From assembly GCA_902610585.1 (NCBI GenBank), contig CACLWE010000007.1, forward strand, positions 1 through 64,000: a stretch of 64,000 bases of DNA, read 5' to 3'. A model generated the notes under the pieces. It was not told the DNA's origin. It saw only the letters and a program-made list of their open reading frames with translations, and searched no databases. This document shows positions 55,331 to 63,281 of this stretch, in pieces (position 1 is the first letter of the stretch; each line of letters begins with the position of its first letter). Made by a program: the position numbers and the translations under genes. Origin of the DNA: an uncultured Pelagibacteraceae bacterium (lineage in GTDB: Bacteria > Pseudomonadota > Alphaproteobacteria > Pelagibacterales > AG-422-B15).

Positions 55331-57271
55331 CTAATAGTCTAATTCTTCAATATTTTCATATTCTGTAAGACATTCTGGATTTGCAAGAGCCTCCATATTT
55401 TTAACTTTTTTACCATTTATAATATCTCTTACAGTCAATTCAGCTATCTTACCACTCCGAGTTCTTGGAATATCAGTAACTTGAATAATCTTCGCAGGCA
55501 CATGTCTGATGGAGGTTGAATTCTTAATATTTTCCTTAATATCAGAAACTAATTTATCATTTAGAAGGCTTTTGGCTTTAAGGGTTATAAATAAAATAAT
55601 TCTGACATCATCATTCCATTCTTGCCCAACCACAATAGCTTCATTGATATCTTCTAGTTTTTCAACGGACCTATATATTTCTGCGGTACCAATTCTAATA
55701 CCTCCAGGATTGAGAGTTGAGTCAGAGCGCCCAAAAATTATGAAACCTTTATTTTCTGTTTTGATTGCATAGTCACCTTGTGTCCAAATATTGGGATACT
55801 TTGAAAAATATGATTTTTTATATTTTTCTTTATTAACATCATTCCAGAACCCAATTGGCATTGAAGGAATTGCTGATTTACAGACTAATTCTCCTTTTTG
55901 CTGAGTACTAATCCCATCTTCATTAAAAATATCTACATCAACTCCTAAACATTCACATTGAATTTCTCCTGAAAATACTGCGCCGGTTGGATCTCCTCCA
56001 ACAAAACATGAAACAATATCAGTACCACCACTAATAGAGGCTAAATGTACGTCTTGCTTAATATTGCTATAAACATAATTAAAACTCTCACTAACTAGTG
56101 GTGATCCAGTACTTAAAATTGTTTTTAATTTTAATAGTTTATATTTATTTGAAATTTGAATTTGGCTATTTCTTAGCGCATCGATAAACTTTGCGCTTGT
56201 GCCAAAACAAGTAATTTCCTCTTCTTCCGCCACCTTAAAAAGTGAGTCCTGTTGCGGAAAAAAAGGAGACCCCTCATAAAGAACAACTGTTGCCTTAGAA
56301 GCAAGACCTGAAATAAGCCAATTCCACATCATCCATCCACAAGTAGTAAAATAGAAAAGCTTATCGTCTTCACAAATTTCACAGTGAAGTTGCTGTTCTT
56401 TTAAATGTTGGATTAATGGACCTCCAGTATTATGTACAATACATTTTGGTTTTCCAGTTGTACCGCTGGAATACAATATATACATTGGGTCATTAAACTG
56501 ACATCTTTCAAAAGAGAGCTCATTCAATTCTCTATTGTTTTCTTCAAAAAAATTTAATTTTTCATCGATAAAACTTTTATCTTTTTGAGAATAATCAATG
56601 CATATGGACACTTCCAATGTATTAAGCTTACTCTCAACATTTTTTATTTTTTCTAAAATTTCAAATTTCTTTCCTCCATACATGTAGTTGCTGGAATAAA
56701 ATAAAATTTTGGGCTCTATTTGACTAAACCTATCTAATATAGCCTGTTCACCAAAATCTGGTGAACAAGAAGACCATACCGCACCAATTGAATTTACTGC
56801 AAGAAATGAAATCAATGTTTCCGCATTATTAGTTACAATACCTACAACTCTATCACCCTTTTTAACACCAATAGATCTCAAATATTTAGCGACTAAATTT
56901 ACTTTATGAACAACTTCTTCTTTGCTGTAATATTTTTTAAATCCAATTTCATTTACATAGAGTATAGGAATAGAATTTAAATTATTAATGATATTTTCAC
57001 TATAGCTAAGCTTTAAGTTTGGAAAAAATTTCTTGTCATAAATATTTTCACTTTCACTAATAGCAGGTTTTTCGTTGCCACTATAGTTTATATCTAAATA
57101 ACTCAAAAGACTCGTCCAAAATAAATTAGGCTTTGCTATACTCCAGTTGAATAAAGAGTCATATTCATAATCAAAATTTATTGAGTAGCTTTTTTTAAGA
57201 TAACGATGGTATTTAATTAAGTTCGATTGTTTTCGTGTTTTTTCGGAGGCTTGCCACAGTAATTTTTCCAT
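55331..57271 (-). CDS. Acetoacetyl-CoA synthetase
   Basis: A 646-residue ANL-family ligase that activates acetoacetate with ATP and CoA. The N-terminus MEKLLWQASEKTRKQSNLIKY is typical of acetoacetyl-CoA synthetases (LLWxPS start). The P-loop YILYSSGTTGKPKCIVHN, the motif TCGWMMWNWLISGL, WTQGDYAIKTENKGF, and the C-terminal lysine in IPRTRSGKIAELTVRD are present. It fits the locus: the BKACE enzyme encoded divergently releases acetoacetate from 3-dehydrocarnitine, which this enzyme could activate for thiolysis. It lies 16 nt upstream of the 2OG gene on the same strand. Confidence 0.9.
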   Translation of the reverse strand: MEKLLWQASEKTRKQSNLIKYHRYLKKSYSINFDYEYDSLFNWSIAKPNLFWTSLLSYLDINYSGNEKPAISESENIYDKKFFPNLKLSYSENIINNLNSIPILYVNEIGFKKYYSKEEVVHKVNLVAKYLRSIGVKKGDRVVGIVTNNAETLISFLAVNSIGAVWSSCSPDFGEQAILDRFSQIEPKILFYSSNYMYGGKKFEILEKIKNVESKLNTLEVSICIDYSQKDKSFIDEKLNFFEENNRELNELSFERCQFNDPMYILYSSGTTGKPKCIVHNTGGPLIQHLKEQQLHCEICEDDKLFYFTTCGWMMWNWLISGLASKATVVLYEGSPFFPQQDSLFKVAEEEEITCFGTSAKFIDALRNSQIQISNKYKLLKLKTILSTGSPLVSESFNYVYSNIKQDVHLASISGGTDIVSCFVGGDPTGAVFSGEIQCECLGVDVDIFNEDGISTQQKGELVCKSAIPSMPIGFWNDVNKEKYKKSYFSKYPNIWTQGDYAIKTENKGFIIFGRSDSTLNPGGIRIGTAEIYRSVEKLEDINEAIVVGQEWNDDVRIILFITLKAKSLLNDKLVSDIKENIKNSTSIRHVPAKIIQVTDIPRTRSGKIAELTVRDIINGKKVKNMEALANPECLTEYENIEELDY

Positions 57272-57296
57272 AAATTTTACTGCTTTGAATTAAATT

Positions 57297-58721
57297 TTAA
57301 GCAATATGTAATGCTTTTGTTTCAAGATAATCTTCAAGCCCCATATCACCGCCTTCGCGGCCGTTTCCAGACTCTTTATAACCGCCAAAAGGAGAGCCGT
57401 AGTTATAACCGCCTCCGTTTACATGTACACCGCCAGCTCTAAGTTGTCTTGAAACTCTTTCTGCCCTTTCAGTGTCGCCTGTTTGTAAATATGCAGCAAG
57501 TCCGTAAGGTGTGTCATTAGCTATTTCAATAGCTTCTTTTTCATCTTCAAATGGAATTATTACGAGTACGGGGCCAAAAATCTCTTCTTGAGCTACTCGC
57601 ATGCTGTTATTAACATTTATGAATATAGTTGGTTTAGTAAACCAACCTTTTTCTAACCCCTCAGGTTTACCCAATCCACCAACAAGCAGTTCGGCACCTT
57701 CATCTATTCCTACCTGAATCATGTTTTGAACTCTATCAAATTGGATTTTATCAAATAAAGGTCCTAGATGATCTCCATCCTCTTGTGGGTCTCCAACTTT
57801 TATTTCTTCAGCCGCCTTTTTTGCTATTGTAACGACTTGATCGTAGCATTTTTTTTCAACCAGTAATCTGGTAGGAGCGTCACATGATTGGCCAGTGTTA
57901 AACATACATTCATTTACAGATGCGGTTACTTTTTCCTCAAGATCACAATCTGCAAAAACTAAATTTGGTGACTTGCCTCCAAGCTCAAGTGTAACTTTTT
58001 TGACAGTTTCAGCAGACTCTATTGTAACCGACTTTCCGCCTCTTTTAGAGCCGGTGAACGACATCATCTCAATATCTGGATGTCTTGACATGGCTATGCC
58101 CACACCCTCGCCATCACCATGAACTAAATTGAATACACCTGCAGGGACACCAGCTTTATCAAGTATTTCAGCATAAACCATTGCTGATAATGGCGTATGT
58201 TCTGATGGTTTTAAAATACAAGTACAGCCGGTTGCAATGACTGGCAAAACTTTTAATGTGATTTGATTTATTGGCCAATTCCATGGAGTGATTAAACCAC
58301 ATACTCCAATTGGTTCTTTTAATAAAATATCTGTATTGGATAACTCAATTTTTTCTTCATGTTTTTCTAATGCACTAATAAAACCATCCAAATGACCTAT
58401 AGCTGCATCAGCTTGGGCTTCACGTGACATTTTTCTTGGTGCACCCATCTCCATTGTCATAGCATCAGCTAATTCATCAAATCTTTCTTCTGAAATTTTT
58501 CGTATATTTTTCAAAATATTCATTCTCTCTTCTTTAGAAGTTTTTGAAAAACTCATAAATGCATTTTTGGCAGCCTTTACTGCGATATTTACATCTTCTT
58601 CATTACCTAATATGACTTCACCGATAACTTCCTCTGTGGCTGGATTTACAACTGGCATTTTTTTACTAGATTGTGGCGCTATCCATTGACCATCAATATA
58701 AAATTTTTGTAGATTTTGCAT
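57297..58721 (-). CDS. NAD(P)-dependent aldehyde dehydrogenase
   Basis: A 474-residue aldehyde dehydrogenase with catalytic Cys280 (NTGQSCDAPTR), Glu246 (TLELGGKSPN), and the substrate-side ITPWNWP. Length and motifs are complete. It leads the minus-strand run that ends with the HD gene and diverges from the carnitine genes. In this context candidate substrates are betaine aldehyde or 4-trimethylaminobutyraldehyde (the step before gamma-butyrobetaine), but sequence alone does not tell. A 14 bp perfect palindrome lies 16 nt upstream. Confidence 0.9.
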   Translation of the reverse strand: MQNLQKFYIDGQWIAPQSSKKMPVVNPATEEVIGEVILGNEEDVNIAVKAAKNAFMSFSKTSKEERMNILKNIRKISEERFDELADAMTMEMGAPRKMSREAQADAAIGHLDGFISALEKHEEKIELSNTDILLKEPIGVCGLITPWNWPINQITLKVLPVIATGCTCILKPSEHTPLSAMVYAEILDKAGVPAGVFNLVHGDGEGVGIAMSRHPDIEMMSFTGSKRGGKSVTIESAETVKKVTLELGGKSPNLVFADCDLEEKVTASVNECMFNTGQSCDAPTRLLVEKKCYDQVVTIAKKAAEEIKVGDPQEDGDHLGPLFDKIQFDRVQNMIQVGIDEGAELLVGGLGKPEGLEKGWFTKPTIFINVNNSMRVAQEEIFGPVLVIIPFEDEKEAIEIANDTPYGLAAYLQTGDTERAERVSRQLRAGGVHVNGGGYNYGSPFGGYKESGNGREGGDMGLEDYLETKALHIA

Positions 58722-58736
58722 TTCAGATGATGATTA

Positions 58737-58750
58737 CATACTATAGTATG
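58737..58750. promoter_or_regulatory. 14 bp palindrome in the divergent promoter of the carnitine locus
   Basis: CATACTATAGTATG is a perfect inverted repeat in the 68 bp between the aldehyde dehydrogenase and BKACE starts, and overlaps -10-like TATAGT hexamers on both strands. This is where a repressor or activator controlling both directions would bind. No regulator gene lies next to it. The inner 12 bp also occur once inside the heptosyltransferase-like gene (39283-39294), so the motif alone is not specific. Confidence 0.45.
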
Positions 58751-58789
58751 GTAATTGTAAATTAATTTTTTTTCACTAGTAAAGGAAAT

Positions 58790-59674
58790 ATGAACAGAGA
58801 CGTCATTATTTCATGTGCAGTTACTGGATCAGGAGATACGGTCAACAAACATCCGAACATACCGGTGACGCCAGAGCAAATTGCTAATGCAGCAATTGAA
58901 GCAGCGTCAGCTGGAGCTGCCATAGCGCATATCCATGTCAGAGATTTAAATACAGGAAAGGGGTCAAGAGACGATGAGCTTTATAAAGAGGTTGTGAGCC
59001 GCATAAAAGATAGTGGCACAAATGTCATAATAAATCTTACTAGCGGTATGGGCGGTGATATAGAAATTGGACCTGAGGATGATCTATTAAAGTTCGGACC
59101 TAATACTGATTTTGTTAATGCAATTGAAAGACTAAGTCACGTTGAAGAAATATTACCAGATATATGTTCCCTTGATTGTGGAACTCTTAATTTTGGTGAT
59201 GGCAACATGATTTATGTTAGTACTCCTGAACAATTAAGAATTGGTGCAAAAAGAATACAAGAATTAGGCGTAAAACCTGAATTAGAAGTTTTTGATACAG
59301 GGCATATGTGGTTTGCAAATCAAATGTACGATGAGGGGTTGCTTGACAGCCCTCCTCTATTTCAAATTTGTCTTGGCATTCCCTATGGGGCGCCAGCTAA
59401 TACCGGTTCAATGAAAAACATGGTAGACATGCTACCATCGGGCAGTAACTGGGCAGCTTTTGGAATTGGGGTTCATCAAATGCCAATGGTTGCTCAAGCG
59501 GTTCTCTTGGGCGGCAATGTTAGAGTTGGTCTTGAAGACAACTTATATCTTGAAAAAGGTGTATACGCCTCAAACGGTCAACTTGTTGAAAAAGCGACGA
59601 CAATAATTAATAATCTTGGTGCAAATGTTATGGGGCCAGATGAAGCTAGAAAAAAACTTGGGCTTAAAGTTTGA
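58790..59674 (+). CDS. 3-dehydrocarnitine cleavage enzyme (BKACE family)
   Basis: A 294-residue beta-keto acid cleavage enzyme. Zinc ligands are His47 and His49 (AHIHVRD) and Glu249 (VGLEDNLYL). The N-terminus [21 protein letters not shown] is characteristic of the branch that cleaves 3-dehydrocarnitine with acetyl-CoA into betainyl-CoA and acetoacetate. The next two genes supply its substrate, which strongly supports this assignment. It starts with ATG after the Shine-Dalgarno AAAGGA. Its TGA overlaps the TTG start of the carnitine dehydrogenase gene. Confidence 0.92.
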   Translation: MNRDVIISCAVTGSGDTVNKHPNIPVTPEQIANAAIEAASAGAAIAHIHVRDLNTGKGSRDDELYKEVVSRIKDSGTNVIINLTSGMGGDIEIGPEDDLLKFGPNTDFVNAIERLSHVEEILPDICSLDCGTLNFGDGNMIYVSTPEQLRIGAKRIQELGVKPELEVFDTGHMWFANQMYDEGLLDSPPLFQICLGIPYGAPANTGSMKNMVDMLPSGSNWAAFGIGVHQMPMVAQAVLLGGNVRVGLEDNLYLEKGVYASNGQLVEKATTIINNLGANVMGPDEARKKLGLKV

Positions 59675-60645
59675 AAGAAAATAAAGTCATCACTATTGTA
59701 GGTACTGGAGTAATTGGTGCAGGCTGGGCTGCAAGATTTCTAGCTAAAGGTTATACTGTAAAAGCGTATGACCCTAATAGTGTTTCACGTGAGCAGCTAA
59801 AAATAAATGTTCGAACTGCTTTTAAAAGCCTAAAGAAAATTGGTTTGAATAGAAATGCCTCATTAAGAAATCTTAAGGTCTATTCAAAATTACCTGGTGC
59901 ATTGAAGGACACAACTTTTGTTCAAGAGAATGCACCAGAAAACGAAAAGATTAAAAAAAATATTCTAAAACAAATTGATAATCTAGTTGATAAGAGAGTT
60001 ATAATTGCATCTAGTTCGTCAGGCTTATTGCCATCGAAAATTCAATCAGCTTGTAAGTTTCCTGAGAGAGTTTTAATAGGACATCCATTTAATCCTGTAT
60101 ACTTATTACCTCTAGTAGAGATTGTAGCTGGCAAGAAAACTAGTCATATAAGTGTTAAAAAATTAAAAAAATTATATGAACATATTGGAATGCGACCACT
60201 TATTGTTCAAAAAGAAATAGAAGGATATATTTCAGACAGACTACAAGAAGCGTTATGGCGTGAAGCCTTGCATATTATAAATGACGGGGTAGCATCAACG
60301 GATGAAGTTGATGATGCAATTGTTTATGGTCCTGGATTGAGATGGGCTTTTATGGGGGTTTGTTTAACGTTCCATTTAGCTGGTGGAGAAACTGGCATGA
60401 AACACATGCTGGAACAATTTGGTCCTGCACTAAAACTCCCTTGGACAAAATTGAAAGCACCTGAATTAACCAACAAACTTAAAAAAGCAATGGTTTCAGG
60501 AACAAAAAAACAAGCAGGAAAATTCAATATTAAAGAATTAGAAAAACAAAGAGATTTGTTTTTGATTGAAATTATGAAAACTTTAAATAAGAATCAAAAA
60601 GGTAAGTTTCCGAATTGGGACAGAAAATATAATACATTTAAATAA
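59671..60645 (+). CDS. L-carnitine 3-dehydrogenase
   Basis: A 324-residue NAD-dependent enzyme of the 3-hydroxyacyl-CoA dehydrogenase superfamily. The NAD motif [18 protein letters not shown] lies at the N-terminus, the catalytic His in [16 protein letters not shown], and [19 protein letters not shown] and [20 protein letters not shown] are features of the carnitine dehydrogenase branch. It oxidises L-carnitine to 3-dehydrocarnitine. The start is TTG at 59671, overlapping the BKACE stop (TTGA), which is strong evidence of translational coupling. No fused thioesterase domain is present, unlike some relatives. Confidence 0.92.
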   Translation: MKENKVITIVGTGVIGAGWAARFLAKGYTVKAYDPNSVSREQLKINVRTAFKSLKKIGLNRNASLRNLKVYSKLPGALKDTTFVQENAPENEKIKKNILKQIDNLVDKRVIIASSSSGLLPSKIQSACKFPERVLIGHPFNPVYLLPLVEIVAGKKTSHISVKKLKKLYEHIGMRPLIVQKEIEGYISDRLQEALWREALHIINDGVASTDEVDDAIVYGPGLRWAFMGVCLTFHLAGGETGMKHMLEQFGPALKLPWTKLKAPELTNKLKKAMVSGTKKQAGKFNIKELEKQRDLFLIEIMKTLNKNQKGKFPNWDRKYNTFK

Positions 60646-60648
60646 GAT

Positions 60649-61791
60649 ATGAATGAGAATCCATCAATATCATCATTAAAAAAGAATGGTAAATCGATTC
60701 TAATTGATTGGAGTGATGGTGAGCAGAGTAAATTTAATTTTTTATGGTTAAGGGATAATTGTCCATCAGAAGTTCACCCTACTGCAAGGGAGAGAACCTT
60801 TAACTTGCTAAATGTTTCAGAAAATATTTACCCAAAAGCGTTTACAATAAATGATAAAGGGCAGTTGGAGATTCAGTGGAGTGAAGGAGGCCATATAAGT
60901 CACTATGACGTCGAATGGCTTCGACATAACTGTTACACGATGAAAAGTAAGAAAAAATATAGTTCACCTTATTTTTTGTGGGACAATAGTATGCAATCAA
61001 ATTTTGAAGATATTCAAATAGATTATCAAGAAATTATTAGTGGAGATGAAGGAATAAAAAAATGGTTAGAACAACTTCACTATAAGGGCATTTCAATTGT
61101 AAAAAATGCACCCACTGAAAAAGAGTCAGGTTTTGATGTTCTATCTAATATAAGTCATCATAGAGAAACTTTTTTTAAAACACCATTTGAAGTAATCGAC
61201 ATTCCTAATCCAAATAATTCAGCATATACAGCTGCAGCTCTAAGAAATCACATCGACTTACCATATTATGAAATTGCTCCTGGCTACCAGTTCCTTCATT
61301 GTTTAATAAACGATGCAACCGGTGGTGAATCAGTTGCGTTAGATGGATTTAAAGTTGCAAGCTATATGAAAGAAAATTTTACTGAATATTTCAAGATTCT
61401 TCTTGATACACCTGTAAAATTTGTAAATAGAGATTACACCGCAAACACAATTAGAGTAATGCATAAACCCATATTTACTCTAGATCACAACAATGATTTT
61501 AATGATATACGGTTCAGCGTTGCTTATATGGGAATAATGGATTGCAGTCCTGAAGTTATGGATAGCTTCTATGAAGCATATCGTAAACTTCTTTCATTGC
61601 TACATGACCCTATGTTTGAAATCAATTTCAGATTAGAAGCTGGAGATATTTTTAGCTTTAATAACAGAAGAGTCTTGCATGGCAGAAAAGAATACGATGC
61701 CAATTCAGGTAATAGACACCTCCAAGGATATTATATTGATAGGGATGAGATCGTAGGTAGATTAAATTATTTGAATAGAATTAATCCTTAA
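60649..61791 (+). CDS. Gamma-butyrobetaine dioxygenase
   Basis: A 380-residue Fe(II)/2OG oxygenase that hydroxylates gamma-butyrobetaine to L-carnitine. Iron ligands His201, Asp203 (RNHIDLPYYE) and His344 (RVLHGRKEY) and the 2OG Arg356 (RHLQGYYIDRD) are in the spacing of known enzymes. The N-terminal domain has FLWLRDNCPSEVHP; only part of the zinc site (Cys and His) is kept. It follows the carnitine dehydrogenase by 3 nt. With the two genes before it, it converts gamma-butyrobetaine to betainyl-CoA and acetoacetate. Confidence 0.92.
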   Translation: MNENPSISSLKKNGKSILIDWSDGEQSKFNFLWLRDNCPSEVHPTARERTFNLLNVSENIYPKAFTINDKGQLEIQWSEGGHISHYDVEWLRHNCYTMKSKKKYSSPYFLWDNSMQSNFEDIQIDYQEIISGDEGIKKWLEQLHYKGISIVKNAPTEKESGFDVLSNISHHRETFFKTPFEVIDIPNPNNSAYTAAALRNHIDLPYYEIAPGYQFLHCLINDATGGESVALDGFKVASYMKENFTEYFKILLDTPVKFVNRDYTANTIRVMHKPIFTLDHNNDFNDIRFSVAYMGIMDCSPEVMDSFYEAYRKLLSLLHDPMFEINFRLEAGDIFSFNNRRVLHGRKEYDANSGNRHLQGYYIDRDEIVGRLNYLNRINP

Positions 61792-61799
61792 TTAATAAA

Positions 61800-63170
61800 A
61801 TGAAGATAAATCGTAAAATATTACCAAATATAAATAATTACTACAGCGATAATCATAAGATAGACCCAAGCCAGGGGGTGCATCTGGGCGATGGAACAAT
61901 CAATGATGGCGATCGTGTCGAAATTGGCCCAACTGCATTAGCCTATGCTGAATGGCAAGATGCAGGGCTTATATTGCCAGATCTGACTGAGATGCGCAAA
62001 GCCAGACACAAACGCTTGACTGATGCAATTGTAGCCAGGGGTTATGGGGGCTTATTGATGTTTGATCCCCTTAATATTCGTTATGCAACTGACACGACAA
62101 ATATGCAGTTGTGGAACACCCACAATCCGTTCCGGGCGTGCTTGCTTTGTGCTGATGGGTATATGGTACTTTGGGATTATAAAAACGCACCATTCCTCGC
62201 CCAATACAATCCACTTGTTCGGGAGAGCCGCTCAGGTGCAGACATGTTTTACTTCGCCCGTGGTGACCGGATTGGGCCAGCAGCTGACGCTTTCGCAGCT
62301 GAGGTACTAGACTTAATTGCCACTCACGCTCCAGGTTGTACACAAGTCGGTATAGACAAAATTCAGCCTGCAGGTTTAGATGCGGTCCGTCGAGCAGGGC
62401 TTGAGTACTGTGACGGTGAGGAAGTGACAGAACGTGCACGAGCTATCAAAACCGAGCACGAATTACGAGCAATGCGCTGTTCTATTTATTCTTGTGAACG
62501 CTCGATGGCAGTTATGGAGGAGTTTGCACGCGCAGAAATTCCAAAAGGTGGTGTGACAGAGGATGATGTTTGGGCGGTACTCCATTCAGAAAATATTAAA
62601 AGAGGTGGCGAGTGGATTGAGACAAGACTGCTTACTTCAGGGCCACGCACCAACCCATGGTTTCAAGAATGTGGGCCAAGGATCATATCTGAGAACGAAA
62701 TTCTTGCTTTTGATACTGATTTGATCGGCCCCTATGGGATTTGTGCAGATCTCAGTCGTACCTGGTGGATTGGAGATAGTTTAGCGCCAGCTAATATGCG
62801 CGAGAGTTATGCAGAGGCAGTAGAACACATTCGCTATAACACAAGGCTTCTCAAGCCCGGCCTCCACATGGAAGACTTAACTCATTCTTTGCACGTGTTG
62901 CAGGACAAGTATCAGGCGCTCAAGTATTCATCACCTATGCATGGTGTCGGGATGTGTGACGAATGGCCATTGATCGCCTACCCAGACCGTTTGGTTAAAA
63001 ATGCCTTTGACGCTGTTCTGGAACCAGGACTGACTCTTTGTGTCGAGGCTTTGGTGGGTGAAGTTAATGGGGACCACATGGTCAAGCTTGAGGATCAGGG
63101 TGTCGTAACAAATAATGGTTACGAAACGATTTCTACTTATCCGCTTGATGAGCGTTTGTTTTCAAATTAG
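61800..63170 (+). CDS. dddP: DMSP lyase DddP
   Basis: A 456-residue enzyme of the M24 metallopeptidase fold that splits dimethylsulfoniopropionate into DMS and acrylate. All residues known from the Ruegeria enzyme are present with a constant offset of ten: metal ligands Asp305, Asp307, Asp317, His381, Glu416 and Glu431, catalytic Asp387, and Tyr376 and Trp105 of the active site. GC is clearly higher than in flanking genes: 37 of 60 bases at 62221-62280 and 32 of 60 at 63001-63060, against 23 of 60 at 61501-61560 and 16 of 60 at 63541-63600. Arg codons are often CGN and Leu often CTN, unlike neighbours. The first 25 codons remain AT-rich. It lies 8 nt behind the dioxygenase gene, so it is read from the carnitine operon; horizontal origin is inferred. 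Confidence 0.95.
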   Translation: MKINRKILPNINNYYSDNHKIDPSQGVHLGDGTINDGDRVEIGPTALAYAEWQDAGLILPDLTEMRKARHKRLTDAIVARGYGGLLMFDPLNIRYATDTTNMQLWNTHNPFRACLLCADGYMVLWDYKNAPFLAQYNPLVRESRSGADMFYFARGDRIGPAADAFAAEVLDLIATHAPGCTQVGIDKIQPAGLDAVRRAGLEYCDGEEVTERARAIKTEHELRAMRCSIYSCERSMAVMEEFARAEIPKGGVTEDDVWAVLHSENIKRGGEWIETRLLTSGPRTNPWFQECGPRIISENEILAFDTDLIGPYGICADLSRTWWIGDSLAPANMRESYAEAVEHIRYNTRLLKPGLHMEDLTHSLHVLQDKYQALKYSSPMHGVGMCDEWPLIAYPDRLVKNAFDAVLEPGLTLCVEALVGEVNGDHMVKLEDQGVVTNNGYETISTYPLDERLFSN

Positions 63171-63238
63171 AAATGCTTATTCATTCCAAAAAAGAATAGC
63201 CTTGTCATTTTTTTAATTCGACAGAATATTAAATTAGG

Positions 63239-63244
63239 TATAAT
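63239..63244 (+). promoter_or_regulatory. Candidate -10 for the methyltransferase gene
   Basis: A consensus TATAAT lies 37 nt before the next ATG, in a 111 bp AT-rich gap after dddP. No good -35 is seen at 16-18 bp (TTCGAC at 63217-63222 is the nearest). A strong Shine-Dalgarno AGGAG (63270-63274) follows, 7 nt before the start codon. Confidence 0.4.
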
Positions 63245-63281
63245 TTTTTATTTATTATTTGAATAAATTAGGAGTGCATTC

